This document shows, in pieces, positions 9,207-17,902 of a stretch of DNA of 64,000 nucleotides (positions within the stretch are counted from its first letter, which is position 1; every line of letters starts with the position of its first letter). The stretch covers positions 1 through 64,000 of the IMG/VR virus record IMGVR_UViG_3300036670_000209. One strand, written 5' to 3'. Source of the DNA: a virus. Both the position numbers and the translations under genes were made by a program. The notes under the pieces were generated by a model. That model worked only from the letters and a program-made list of their open reading frames with translations, was not told the origin of the DNA and did not search any database.

Positions 9207-10147
9207 TTTGTATCCCTGAACAGGTGATTCATATATGACTCAAATACCTGACTTTCCTTGGCCTGAGACTTAAAGTATCCCACCTCGCCCTCATGCTGGG
9301 CTGCGGCGTGGTGGGTGGGGAATGTTCCCAGGTTCTTGCCTTTTTTTGACAATAACCTGAACTCTTTACCGTGTTTGACAATATGTTCCTGCACTGAACC
9401 TCTGCCCAGCTCTGGTGATTGCCCCTCTGCTGTCACTGTGGGAATCTTGTCCAACACACGGCCCACCTCTGGATCATTGCGGCCATACATCTGCACCAGA
9501 TACTCAGCACGACCCTGCGGATCATTGCGCACCTGATTCCACAGTGCCCTGGCCTGGGTGCCGTGTGATGCATCATAACCCTGACCACCAATGGTCACAG
9601 TTTTTAATCTCTCCTCAGCCACTATACAGTAACCATGCTGGTCAGCTGACCCACTGTCATCCAGGGATTTAAAACTCTTGAAGTAGCTGGCTGACCCATC
9701 TTTCTTGATACCATCAGTACCCAATCGTTGAGCATCAGGCGCACCCACTGCCACTATAAAGATGGTGTTGGTTGGATCAAACTGTGCTGGTAATTTATAG
9801 GGGCTCACCACTTCCAGTATTCGGTCCAGTGGTACACCTGCTGCCGTCATGAATACAGTCTTGTTACTGAAGTTGAATGGTGATTTGACTGCATCTGTTT
9901 TGTTGCTGGTGGCGATATACACATGTTCACGCCCAAATCTTTCCTGCAAGCTGCGAAAAACGTCAGCATGCCCCAGATGAAACGGTTGAAATCTTCCTGG
10001 ATACAACACAACCACCTGCAATTGTGCATCCTCCACATACATGCGTTCATCTGGAGATGTATGTTGTGGGCGAACACTGTCGTCAAACCCCTGCTGACGT
10101 ATCTGGTCCACTGCGGTAAAATTCTCGAATAAGTCATTAATAAACAT
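9203..10147 (-). CDS. Nucleotidyltransferase of the cytidylyltransferase-like fold
   Basis: 314 residues. Residues about 46-65 hold VVVLYPGRFQPFHLGHADVF, with the HxGH-type motif (here FHLGH) of nucleotidyltransferases that couple ATP or CTP to a small substrate. The second signature (ISTxx-like) is not obvious. The N-terminus MFINDLFENF and C-terminal KHGKEFRLLSKKGKNLG tail match the type found among late genes of T4-like cyanophages, where the substrate is unknown. It is distinct from the NMN adenylyltransferase at 44912. A late octamer lies 20 bases upstream. Confidence 0.85.
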   Translation of the reverse strand: MFINDLFENFTAVDQIRQQGFDDSVRPQHTSPDERMYVEDAQLQVVVLYPGRFQPFHLGHADVFRSLQERFGREHVYIATSNKTDAVKSPFNFSNKTVFMTAAGVPLDRILEVVSPYKLPAQFDPTNTIFIVAVGAPDAQRLGTDGIKKDGSASYFKSFKSLDDSGSADQHGYCIVAEERLKTVTIGGQGYDASHGTQARALWNQVRNDPQGRAEYLVQMYGRNDPEVGRVLDKIPTVTAEGQSPELGRGSVQEHIVKHGKEFRLLSKKGKNLGTFPTHHAAAQHEGEVGYFKSQAKESQVFESYMNHLFRDTK

Positions 10148-10166
10148 GTTGTAAGATCCTGTATGG

Positions 10167-10174
10167 TATTTATT
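10167..10174 (-). promoter_or_regulatory. T4-type late promoter octamer
   Basis: AATAAATA on the minus strand, 19 bases before the nucleotidyltransferase ATG, with an AGGAT ribosome site between. Confidence 0.6.
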
Positions 10175-10185
10175 GTCAGGTGGCG

Positions 10186-10217
10186 AAACGCATGCAGCCC
10201 TGGACCCACATGCGTTT
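10186..10217. terminator. Inverted repeat, possible terminator
   Basis: Perfect 9-base arms AAACGCATG / CATGCGTTT around a 14-base loop, just downstream of the glycosyltransferase stop. There is no long T-run, so termination is possible but not certain. Confidence 0.4.
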
Positions 10218-10238
10218 GCTTGACTTACCAGTTACTGA

Positions 10239-11147
10239 TCAGGGCGCTTTCTTAGCCTGATGCAGTGCAGCATTCAACGAATCCGGCATGGCGGAATCTG
10301 ATCCAATTTCCAGTCCACCAAAGGTGGGCATCTTGTCCAGGTTACCAGCAAATTCATAATGACCAATATGATTTAATAGAACTTTACCATGTGCCCAAAT
10401 CTCCCCACCCAGCTGTTGCCAGCGACGGCAGAACAACCAATCCTCTGAGAGATAGTGACCTTTTTCGTCAATCTTACAATCAAAGATACTGTACATCATG
10501 GGCTCATACTGCTTGCCCAGACCCACATCGTCCACATATTTGGTTTCAGGATGGGCAGCAATCAACTGCTCATACACCCCACGCTTGAACATGAGGAAGC
10601 CAGTGGCCATGGTATCCACTGTGAACAAATCGCCCTGTACCTTGGTGTGTGGATTTAGATTGATATTGTAGGAGATGGGCAGGGTCTTCTTGGGATACAG
10701 TCCACCAATCACATCCTTGTCACAGGCAATCATACGCAAGGGATCTTCTGGTTGGAATCGTATGTCAGCGTCAATAAAGAAAAAGTGTGTGGCCTTCTCA
10801 TTGGTCATCATCTTGGCCATGAGATTGTTTCGTGCTCGCGTGACCAAACTCTCATTGACCATGGTGTCCAGACTCCATTGCAGGCCCACCTGCTGTGCCA
10901 GTAGTGCAAATCGCAGGAAGCTGGTCATGGTGGGTTCAGAGATCATACCACCATAGCAGGGGATACCTATGTGCAGATGCCATTTACTAAAATCCACTGG
11001 TGTCCCCTGCGGAGTGGTGGACTGTGCGACTGGTTCCTGCTTATTTTTGGCCGCTGCTGCGGCAGCACGAATTGCCGCCACTGCATCGTCGGTGCTCATT
11101 TTAGGCAGGGTAGTAGTGGTTTGTGGGCGTTTAGTTTTCTTTACCAT
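10239..11147 (-). CDS. Glycosyltransferase, GT-A fold
   Basis: 302 residues. After a low-complexity start there is a GT-A domain with HFFFIDADIRFQPED near 135-150, carrying the DxD metal/nucleotide-sugar site, and further SEDWLFCRRW near 245, typical of these enzymes. Such genes occur among late genes of cyanophage-like myoviruses and presumably decorate virion protein or DNA; substrate unknown. Followed downstream by an inverted repeat. Confidence 0.85.
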   Translation of the reverse strand: MVKKTKRPQTTTTLPKMSTDDAVAAIRAAAAAAKNKQEPVAQSTTPQGTPVDFSKWHLHIGIPCYGGMISEPTMTSFLRFALLAQQVGLQWSLDTMVNESLVTRARNNLMAKMMTNEKATHFFFIDADIRFQPEDPLRMIACDKDVIGGLYPKKTLPISYNINLNPHTKVQGDLFTVDTMATGFLMFKRGVYEQLIAAHPETKYVDDVGLGKQYEPMMYSIFDCKIDEKGHYLSEDWLFCRRWQQLGGEIWAHGKVLLNHIGHYEFAGNLDKMPTFGGLEIGSDSAMPDSLNAALHQAKKAP

Positions 11148-11161
11148 GTGTTCTTTCTTGT

Positions 11162-11332
11162 TTATTGTTGGTCAATCTCAATCATCACATCAGGGCCCAC
11201 CAGTTCCTGAATTACTGCTTCCAGACTTTCCTGTGCATCGTCGGCCAGCAATGGATTATCAACATTGAGTTGATGGGTTCTAACCATACGGCTAAGAGTG
11301 ATTGTGAGTTGTTGTGTTTGTAGCGTTGCCAT
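11162..11332 (-). CDS. 56-residue acidic protein
   Basis: Starts MATLQTQQLTITLSRMVRTH and ends with an acidic helix EVIGPD-type region. It has an AAGGA ribosome site seven bases before ATG and a late octamer at 11355-11362. Both support a real small gene between the glycosyltransferase and the 240-residue protein. Function unknown. Confidence 0.65.
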   Translation of the reverse strand: MATLQTQQLTITLSRMVRTHQLNVDNPLLADDAQESLEAVIQELVGPDVMIEIDQQ

Positions 11333-11354
11333 AGTGAATCCTTGGTTATAGTAG

Positions 11355-11362
11355 TATTTATT
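11355..11362 (-). promoter_or_regulatory. T4-type late promoter octamer
   Basis: AATAAATA (within AATAAATAAATAC) on the minus strand, 22 bases upstream of the 56-residue gene. Confidence 0.6.
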
Positions 11363-12080
11363 TATTCACGACCACCATCTCCTGGATCCTACTGATAAGC
11401 ACTGGACATATAAGTGATAAAAATGTCATGACCCCCAGATCGTTGCTATTAATATGACCGGGCCAGATATATCCGTGAGTGGCAGCCAGGGAATCCATCA
11501 AACTTTTGGACCCATGTGCAACCACTGGATCCAATGTCTTGAGATACATGTGTAATTGATACTTTTGCTCACTGGTATATATTCCAGTCCTAACATATGC
11601 CTTGTATTTGAATTTATTTTTGCTACCAGTGAGCTGTAGCCCTTCTGCTAATAATGTTTGCTGCTGCTGATTTTCTGGCATGATGATACTGGTCATACTG
11701 GTGTAAAAGGCCGGACCCAGTTCATGTGCCAATCTTTCTATTTGATTGGAGGATTCAGCATACACGAACACCTGCGCCCCATTAATTATAAATTTTACAG
11801 TTGGATTTTTCTCGATAAAGTCATGCATGCTGGACAGCAGAGCAAGGTCCACCTGGCTTGCAAATTCCTGAAAATCTTTTGTATCCCAAAATGAACGTCT
11901 TTTTTCTTTTTCTTTGATCAGCATCAGGTATTCGCTGGGTGGGCGGCCACTGGATAACATCCTAGCACAGGGAAGAAACACACACAGCCGGTATAAATAT
12001 TTTCCATAACTAATTTTTAATGTACGTCGTATCTTGATGTACGGATTTATTTTATTCCAAAATATATGTGTGGTATTCAT
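11358..12080 (-). CDS. Hypothetical protein, 240 residues
   Basis: Basic N-terminus (about 1-40), then charged helical segments and hydrophobic strands (KFIINGAQVFVYAES near 95-110). No catalytic motif seen. Likely start is at 12080; the Lys/Arg-rich N-terminus leaves room for a later start. It follows the clpA-like gene by 16 bases and is probably co-transcribed. Confidence 0.65.
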   Translation of the reverse strand: MNTTHIFWNKINPYIKIRRTLKISYGKYLYRLCVFLPCARMLSSGRPPSEYLMLIKEKEKRRSFWDTKDFQEFASQVDLALLSSMHDFIEKNPTVKFIINGAQVFVYAESSNQIERLAHELGPAFYTSMTSIIMPENQQQQTLLAEGLQLTGSKNKFKYKAYVRTGIYTSEQKYQLHMYLKTLDPVVAHGSKSLMDSLAATHGYIWPGHINSNDLGVMTFLSLICPVLISRIQEMVVVNK

Positions 12081-12096
12081 GTGTATAAATGAGTTG

Positions 12097-14376
12097 TTAC
12101 GCCAGCACTATAAAACCGTGCTCGTCCACTGAGGGCGTGGACTTTCCATCCAGCATCAGCTGAACTGAGAATGTAATCCGATTGTCCACACAGTCAACAA
12201 CTATCAGACTGTTGGCACCAATATTTTCAAACAGTATTTTCCTGGACAGCGGAGTTTTAATTAGATCTGATATCTTACGTTTAACTGGGCGCGCACCCAT
12301 CTTGGCATCGAATCCTTCCTGAATCAGGTGATCCACTGTGGCCTCAGTGACTCTGATTTTAAGCATTTTGTCCAGCATCAGCTCATTTAGCTCTGCAATA
12401 TTCTTGGCCACGATCTTACGCATGCTCAGTCGATCCAGAGTGTTAAACTTGATGATACCATCCAGTCGGTTGCGGAACTCTGGCTTGAAGAAGTTTTTTA
12501 CAGCTTTGTCATCTTCATCAGACTTTTGTAGTTCCCGACCAAATCCAATGTTATTCCGCTCATTTGCCGCTGCACCCAGATTACTGGTTAGTACAATAAT
12601 ACAATTACGGCAATCAGCCTGCTTGCCATTGGACCCAGTGACCATACCCTCATCCATCATGGTCAACAATATGTTGGACACATCAGGGTGAGCTTTTTCC
12701 ACCTCATCAAACAGAATCACTGCATTGGGATTTTTTTCAATGTCACTGATCAGCTTGCCGCCAGCCATGGCACCATCATCATATCCCACATAACCAGGAG
12801 GCGCACCAATCAACTTGGCCACTGTGTGCTTTTCCTGATACTCACTCATATCATAACGCAATAATTTCATGCCCATGTTTTCAGCAATCAGCTTACTAAG
12901 TTCTGTTTTTCCGGTACCACTGGGGCCCAGAAACAGGAAGCTACCAATGGGCTTGTTCAGTTCCTTGAGACCAGCCTTGGCCACGTAAATTTTCTCCAGC
13001 ACATTATCCACTGCGCTGTCCTGGCCATAGAGTTTTTCCTTGATGTCGCCTTCCAGTGTGGTCAGGCTACTACTAGTTTCAACTTGCCCAATCTGATCTG
13101 CGGGAATTTTGGTAAACTTGCTGATAGCATCCACCACATCCTTCTTGGTAATATGAAACACTGTGTTGCGTATGCGCTGACGTGCACAGCAGGTGTCAAT
13201 GATGTCAATAGCCTTGTCCGGTAACTTTTTATCGTGCTGGTATCTGACAGTGAGATCCACTGCTGCATCAATGGCTTCATCAGATACTGTGCCGCCGTGG
13301 AACTTTTCAAATTTATCACGGAGGCCGCGAAGAATTTCCTTGGCCACTGCTGGTGCTGGCTCGTCCACTGTGATACGCTGGAAACGGCGCATGAGTGCGC
13401 GATCCTTGTCAAAGGATTGATTGTATTCTTCCCAGGTGGTACTGGCAATTACCTTGATCTCGCCCTTGCTCAGTGCTGGTTTAATCATGTTGCTGAAGTC
13501 CACGCTACTATTACTGCCACCACCGGCACCGCGCATCTGATGTGCCTCATCAATAAACAGTATGGTTTTGCCCTTGACCTTGAGTGCTTTGAGTACATTT
13601 TGTAGTTTTTCTTCAAATTCACCACGATATTTACTGCCAGCCAGCAAGCTACCAATATCCAGGTTGTATACTGTGTATCCCAGCAAATAGTCAGGTACAC
13701 GGCCCTGTACAATATTCAGTGCAATGCCTTCTGCAATGGCAGTTTTACCCACGCCTGGGTCTCCAACCAGTAGAACATTACTCTTGTTACGCTTGGCCAG
13801 TACCTCAGTGATTTCTTCCAGTTCCTGGTCGCGACCAATCACTGGATCAATCTTATCCTCACGGGCGACCTTGTTCAGATCAGTACAGTATTGCTCCAGG
13901 AATTCATCCACCTGCTCCAGGCTGGCCTGGGTCATGTTAACATCTTCCTTGTAGTTGCGATTATAGTATTCCACCAGCTGCTGGCGATCCATGCCATATT
14001 TGACCATGAAGTAATGGGCATAGCTGTTGACTTCTGCAAAGATGGCCAGATACAGATCAATCAGTTGTATGTGAGTTCGGCCACTGAACAGCACCTGTGT
14101 GAATGCTCGGTTAAAAATACGTTCCAGTGCATGTGTTTTCTTGGGCTCTGATTCAGTGGACTTTACTGCATCGCTCAGTCCCAGCAGATAAACCCTGAGA
14201 TCAGTGGTGATACCCTTTAGGTCCACGCCAAAGCCAAACAGTAGTTCATTGAATGGCTTGTATTGAACTAGTGCCAGAGTCAGATGCTCCACTGTAACAT
14301 ATTCATGTTTGTGCTCCTTGGCCAGTATAGTGGCTTCGGATACGATTTGGTCGATTTCTGGGTTTGTTTGTAACAT
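12097..14376 (-). CDS. clpA: ClpA-type AAA+ unfoldase
   Basis: 759 residues, the length of E. coli ClpA (758). Order: Clp N-domain repeats (1-140), AAA+ module 1 with Walker A GDPGVGKT near 205 and Walker B LFIDEAH near 270, then AAA+ module 2 with GPSGTGKT near 490 and VILFDEVEKAHPD near 555, and a C-terminal D2-small domain. There is no ClpB/Hsp104 middle coiled coil. The loop NNIGFGRELQ carries an I-G-F tripeptide at the place of the ClpP-docking loop, suggesting it can feed substrates to the host ClpP; no clpP lies here. Three bases separate it from the dnaJ-like gene. Confidence 0.95.
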   Translation of the reverse strand: MLQTNPEIDQIVSEATILAKEHKHEYVTVEHLTLALVQYKPFNELLFGFGVDLKGITTDLRVYLLGLSDAVKSTESEPKKTHALERIFNRAFTQVLFSGRTHIQLIDLYLAIFAEVNSYAHYFMVKYGMDRQQLVEYYNRNYKEDVNMTQASLEQVDEFLEQYCTDLNKVAREDKIDPVIGRDQELEEITEVLAKRNKSNVLLVGDPGVGKTAIAEGIALNIVQGRVPDYLLGYTVYNLDIGSLLAGSKYRGEFEEKLQNVLKALKVKGKTILFIDEAHQMRGAGGGSNSSVDFSNMIKPALSKGEIKVIASTTWEEYNQSFDKDRALMRRFQRITVDEPAPAVAKEILRGLRDKFEKFHGGTVSDEAIDAAVDLTVRYQHDKKLPDKAIDIIDTCCARQRIRNTVFHITKKDVVDAISKFTKIPADQIGQVETSSSLTTLEGDIKEKLYGQDSAVDNVLEKIYVAKAGLKELNKPIGSFLFLGPSGTGKTELSKLIAENMGMKLLRYDMSEYQEKHTVAKLIGAPPGYVGYDDGAMAGGKLISDIEKNPNAVILFDEVEKAHPDVSNILLTMMDEGMVTGSNGKQADCRNCIIVLTSNLGAAANERNNIGFGRELQKSDEDDKAVKNFFKPEFRNRLDGIIKFNTLDRLSMRKIVAKNIAELNELMLDKMLKIRVTEATVDHLIQEGFDAKMGARPVKRKISDLIKTPLSRKILFENIGANSLIVVDCVDNRITFSVQLMLDGKSTPSVDEHGFIVLA

Positions 14377-14379
14377 GAA

Positions 14380-15252
14380 TTATTCCGCTTTAATTAGTTG
14401 TTTGATGGTGTCCAGTTGTTCCTGCGACAGATTGGTGGGTATTTGGATATTTGCTATGATCAACATGTCTCCCCGGGAGGAGGTTTTGGTATTTACCTGA
14501 TATAGTCCCTGACCAGAAACTTTAAATTTCTGCCCAGGTTGAGTTCCTGCTGGCACGGTTAATTCAAAAGCTTTTCCTTCCAAACTGGAAAATTCCAGTG
14601 TACAGCCTATTATAGCATCCAGTGCACATAAGTCAATGGCCTGAATCAGATTCAGCCCCTGGACCTGAAACTGAGTATGATCACGAATGGTAATCATGGC
14701 CATCAGATCCCCAGCTGCCAGATTTTCAAACATGTGGTCTCCCTGCCCTGTGTATTTGATAACTGTACCTGACAGAGAGCCACGTGGTATTTGTATTTCT
14801 AGTTCCACTGGAGGCTGGCCATTACGCTTGTTCACACGCACAGTTCTGCGCTGATCCAGCAAGGTTTCCTCCAGTGTCAGAGTCAACTGTACTGAGATAT
14901 TGCTATTCTTGCGGCCACCTGCCGGGCGAAACTGCTCAAAAGGGTTCCCCCCACCTGTACCGAAATTAAATCCTTTGAGCAAGTCCTCCATGCCCGGTGG
15001 GTAGGATCTGTTGGCTGACTGATCTGCACCAAAATTAGCATGAGATACAAAAGGATTGCTGCGTGAACGATCATATTGTTCACGCTGCTGCACATCCCCC
15101 AACACTGCATACGCTGCCTGTATACTTTGAAACTTGGCAGTGTCCCCACCTTTGTCTGGGTGATGTAGACTGGCCAGTTTTCTAAATGCTTGTTTGATTT
15201 CATCAGCAGTGGCGCTGGGCTCTATTGCTAGTACATCATAGTAATTATCCAT
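14380..15252 (-). CDS. DnaJ/CbpA-type co-chaperone
   Basis: 290 residues. J domain at 1-65 with the HPD tripeptide (HHPDKGGDT) that stimulates DnaK ATPase; a short Gly/Phe-rich linker (about 80-120) and two C-terminal beta domains (PPVELEIQIPRG, GDLMAMITIRDH, FELTVPAGTQPGQKF). The Cys zinc-finger of DnaJ is absent, so it is CbpA/DnaJ type II. It probably recruits host DnaK for phage proteins or for handing substrates to the adjacent ClpA-like unfoldase. Confidence 0.93.
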   Translation of the reverse strand: MDNYYDVLAIEPSATADEIKQAFRKLASLHHPDKGGDTAKFQSIQAAYAVLGDVQQREQYDRSRSNPFVSHANFGADQSANRSYPPGMEDLLKGFNFGTGGGNPFEQFRPAGGRKNSNISVQLTLTLEETLLDQRRTVRVNKRNGQPPVELEIQIPRGSLSGTVIKYTGQGDHMFENLAAGDLMAMITIRDHTQFQVQGLNLIQAIDLCALDAIIGCTLEFSSLEGKAFELTVPAGTQPGQKFKVSGQGLYQVNTKTSSRGDMLIIANIQIPTNLSQEQLDTIKQLIKAE

Positions 15253-15294
15253 GACCTATTGTACGGTAGATCCTGGATAATAGCAAGTCCAGTG

Positions 15295-15558
15295 TTACCG
15301 TTTATTTTTAAATATCTGAGATTGGATGCGATACCAATCATTCCAGGCATCCACTTGCGCTGAGCACAGGTGATACTGTTGATAGTTTTCAGCCACTGTT
15401 CTGGTCAGGTCACTGAGTTTGGTATCCAATGGTACCAATTTAAGACCGGCACAGTTCTGTGTAAGTTCCATGGGTGCCACTGGAAAGGCTGGGTCCACTG
15501 GTAGTACAGTTGCACATCCAGATAGAGCCAGTAAACACAAGATCAATGGTATTTTCAT
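15295..15558 (-). CDS. o-spanin (Rz1-type outer-membrane lipoprotein)
   Basis: 87 residues with a signal peptide MKIPLILCLLALSGC whose lipobox (LSGC) places the mature lipoprotein in the outer membrane. The rest is short and Pro/helix-rich. It overlaps the i-spanin gene by 4 bases, in the order expected for Rz/Rz1 pairs, although not nested. It joins the i-spanin to fuse the inner and outer membrane at lysis. Confidence 0.85.
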   Translation of the reverse strand: MKIPLILCLLALSGCATVLPVDPAFPVAPMELTQNCAGLKLVPLDTKLSDLTRTVAENYQQYHLCSAQVDAWNDWYRIQSQIFKNKR

Positions 15559-16022
15559 TTGATGGCGCCTGTTGCACTGAGGTTCAACTGTTCCACGCTG
15601 ATGTTCAGCGCAGCGGCGTTCACGGCACGCACCACTGGTGCTGGAATCACACAGGCCGCGTCATACTTGGTTACTTCACGGTCCACATATTGTATCACTG
15701 CGGCGCTCTGTTTGGTAATGTATACTTTCTTTTCCACAATCTTTTCCACCACCAGGGTGTTGGCCTGGGCTGACTCAGTGGCCAGTCTGGCAGCCTCTAT
15801 TCTGGCAGCCTGTACCTTGGCCTCCCAGCCAGCACGCTCAGATATACCTCCCTGCACCCATACCCCAGCAACCAATAACAGCACTGATACCAGTTGTATG
15901 GGCAGCCGCATCTGACTCATCAGTGGTACGGCACCCAGCAGCAGACTGGCCAGCATACCCAGCGCACCTAATACTATCATGCCATGAATCACGTATCCCG
16001 GCAACCAATCCAATATCCACAT
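15555..16022 (-). CDS. i-spanin with extra N-terminal membrane segments
   Basis: 156 residues from ATG 16022, which has a GGGAG ribosome site; an upstream start at 16094 would lie inside the endolysin gene. Two strong hydrophobic segments lie near 8-31 and 45-62, then a periplasmic coiled coil rich in Ala/Glu (about 70-110) typical of i-spanins. Ordinary i-spanins have one membrane segment, so the extra one might supply a holin-like role; no separate holin was seen. That is inference. Confidence 0.8.
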   Translation of the reverse strand: MWILDWLPGYVIHGMIVLGALGMLASLLLGAVPLMSQMRLPIQLVSVLLLVAGVWVQGGISERAGWEAKVQAARIEAARLATESAQANTLVVEKIVEKKVYITKQSAAVIQYVDREVTKYDAACVIPAPVVRAVNAAALNISVEQLNLSATGAIK

Positions 16023-16023
16023 G

Positions 16024-16692
16024 CTATGCTCCCAGGACCACCAGGGCCTTGTTATATCTGGCCAGACGGTCAGCCAACCCATTGGTTCCACCATTGATTA
16101 TTTTGGTTACCCTGGTGGTATCTCCCAGATCAGACCATCGATTCAAATCATTGTTTTTCCAGAACCAGCAGGCACTTTCCACAGCGCCCAGCTGGGTTCC
16201 CAGATATGCAGTAACGGCTGTTATGGGCATTTCCACTGAGAATGCAAACAATTGGTAGTTGGCGGCTCCGGTCAACTGGATCAACCCACGACCGCAGTGT
16301 GCCCAGCCATCTCCACTGGATTCATCGCCATTGCCCATGCGATTAGCATAGGTGGCGTTGGCAATTTTTTCCGGTTGCCGTGAAATAGAATTGGCCTTAT
16401 CGTTGGGGGCATAGGGCTTAATAGCTGTGCCAGTGGAATCAGTAATTGCATACCTGTTGGGCCAGGTGTTGGCCAATCCCTGTGCTGAATAATTTAGATT
16501 TTCAACATAGGCAGTAAAATCGTTGGATTCATGCCCAGTTTGTGCAATGAATTGTGCCACACGAATTTTACTGGTGATCTGATATTTTGGCAACATGTCA
16601 CACAGTGCAGTGTACCATTCAGTTGGGTGACGATTATTGTTGATCAGCTGAGCTAGCTGATCATTCGTGAATTTGAAATCGAACTCTGACAT
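16024..16692 (-). CDS. GH19-type endolysin (muramidase/chitinase-like)
   Basis: 222 residues. Contains AQFIAQTGHESNDF with the catalytic Glu in a GHES motif near 73, NLNYSAQGLANTWPNRY, and GRGLIQLTGAANY near 140, the signature of glycoside hydrolase 19 endolysins. It cleaves peptidoglycan glycan strands. No signal peptide is visible, so release needs a holin. Followed by the spanin genes; preceded by a late octamer at 16715-16722. Confidence 0.93.
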   Translation of the reverse strand: MSEFDFKFTNDQLAQLINNNRHPTEWYTALCDMLPKYQITSKIRVAQFIAQTGHESNDFTAYVENLNYSAQGLANTWPNRYAITDSTGTAIKPYAPNDKANSISRQPEKIANATYANRMGNGDESSGDGWAHCGRGLIQLTGAANYQLFAFSVEMPITAVTAYLGTQLGAVESACWFWKNNDLNRWSDLGDTTRVTKIINGGTNGLADRLARYNKALVVLGA

Positions 16693-16714
16693 ATTTGATA
16701 CTCCTGGTATCAGG

Positions 16715-16722
16715 TATTTATG
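16715..16722 (-). promoter_or_regulatory. T4-type late promoter octamer
   Basis: CATAAATA on the minus strand, 22 bases upstream of the endolysin ATG, with a CAGGAG ribosome site between. Fits late expression of lysis genes. Confidence 0.65.
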
Positions 16723-16735
16723 TCAGGTCAGCTGA

Positions 16736-17287
16736 TTAGATTATTCCAGCCCAGCGGCGCAATTGCTCGGTCATCTCGTTTTTTGGTGCCTTGGTATCTA
16801 TTTTGACACCAGCGGCGGCTTTCATGCGATCAATCTCAGATTTGCCAAACTTTCGATTATATTGCTCTCTGCTCAGGGGTATAATTTCTCCCAGCACCTG
16901 CTCAGTGAGATCATAATCAGTACCATCCTTCTGATACCGCACTGTCCAGTCATCCAGCGATTGCTCAGTGAGATTCATCAGATCCTGCATAATACCATGG
17001 ATTTGTCCTGGTAACTCGGCAGTTCGTTCAATCTCCACAAACACTATGTAATCACCATCTGGCATTTCTCCGCCTGAGGTATCACTGTCCAGTATGAAGG
17101 AATAACCTTTTTCAAAGAATCCCATGAGATCCAGTGCTGGCTCCTTGCCGTCCAGTTTGAAACTCAGCACGCATACATCAGAGTCACGTCCCAGTTTACT
17201 CTTAAACTCATCTATGTGCAGGGAAGGAAATACCAGTCTGGTGAGATCTCCTTGTTCCATGCCTTCATTAAACTGTGGGTGCTGCAT
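16736..17287 (-). CDS. Conserved T4-like phage protein, unknown role
   Basis: 183 residues from the ATG at 17287 (MQHPQFNEGM), which has an AAGGA ribosome site; the longer upstream frame would read through the neighbouring gene. It has a mixed alpha/beta segment (VFPSLHIDEFKSKLG, VCVLSFKLDGKEPA, GDYIVFVEIERT) like conserved cyanophage proteins. It ends with a Lys-rich helix. The start lies 20 bases inside the upstream gene, suggesting coupling. Confidence 0.75.
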   Translation of the reverse strand: MQHPQFNEGMEQGDLTRLVFPSLHIDEFKSKLGRDSDVCVLSFKLDGKEPALDLMGFFEKGYSFILDSDTSGGEMPDGDYIVFVEIERTAELPGQIHGIMQDLMNLTEQSLDDWTVRYQKDGTDYDLTEQVLGEIIPLSREQYNRKFGKSEIDRMKAAAGVKIDTKAPKNEMTEQLRRWAGII

Positions 17288-17855
17288 TTGGTTGTCCTTG
17301 TTGTTGTCCTGGTACTGGCACGGGTGATGCGGCCCCGGCCGCATCAGTTCCGTCACCAGCCTTGTATTGTTTCTCATCATCGCCCTGCTCATATGCATTT
17401 TCCACATCTTCCATGTCTATGGTGCCAGTTTCCAGTTCCAGACTACCCTGATGAATTTCCTGCATGAGTTTCTTGGGCATGACAATTTTAACCAACCATA
17501 TGGGTGCTTCACCCTTGCGCGGGACCTTGGAGTTTGGCCGAAAGTCCCCGGGATTCTTGACCTTGATGGGATATTCCAGTGTATCACGCTTGTATCCCAC
17601 CTCGCATCCATAATCCACCAGACGTTCAGCAGCATGTGGGTCTGGCATGAACTTGTAGGGCCACATGAAAGTACAGGTGACAAAGTACTTTTCATATATA
17701 GGACCTTCCACCAGTTCTCCCTGTTTCCAGTTGGCAAAGGCGTATAGGTCCAGTTCGTCCACCACACGTTCAAAATCCATGAGGGTCTTCAACGCACTGT
17801 CAGTTACTGACAGTGTCTTGGAGTTTTCTATTACATCTTTTATATGTTTTGCCAT
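17268..17855 (-). CDS. Conserved phage protein, unknown role
   Basis: 195 residues. The first 150 form an alpha/beta domain (DELDLYAFANWKQGELVEG, EKYFVTCTFMWPYKFMPDP); the last 45 are low-complexity Ala/Gly/Pro/Gln. It resembles conserved structural-region proteins of cyanophage-like myoviruses. A late octamer (17877-17884) lies 21 bases upstream. Confidence 0.75.
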   Translation of the reverse strand: MAKHIKDVIENSKTLSVTDSALKTLMDFERVVDELDLYAFANWKQGELVEGPIYEKYFVTCTFMWPYKFMPDPHAAERLVDYGCEVGYKRDTLEYPIKVKNPGDFRPNSKVPRKGEAPIWLVKIVMPKKLMQEIHQGSLELETGTIDMEDVENAYEQGDDEKQYKAGDGTDAAGAASPVPVPGQQQGQPNAAPTV

Positions 17856-17876
17856 TGCTTTTAATCCAGTATGTAA

Positions 17877-17884
17877 TATTTATC
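17877..17884 (-). promoter_or_regulatory. T4-type late promoter octamer
   Basis: GATAAATA on the minus strand between the tctC-like gene and 17268-17855. Confidence 0.6.
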
Positions 17885-17902
17885 CAGTGCGCTGCTGCTC
17901 AG

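Noticed and set aside
15253-15290. Sigma70-like TTGCTA/TACAAT before the dnaJ-like gene
   Set aside because: Its -10 lies six bases from the ATG, leaving no leader; late transcription from upstream is more plausible.
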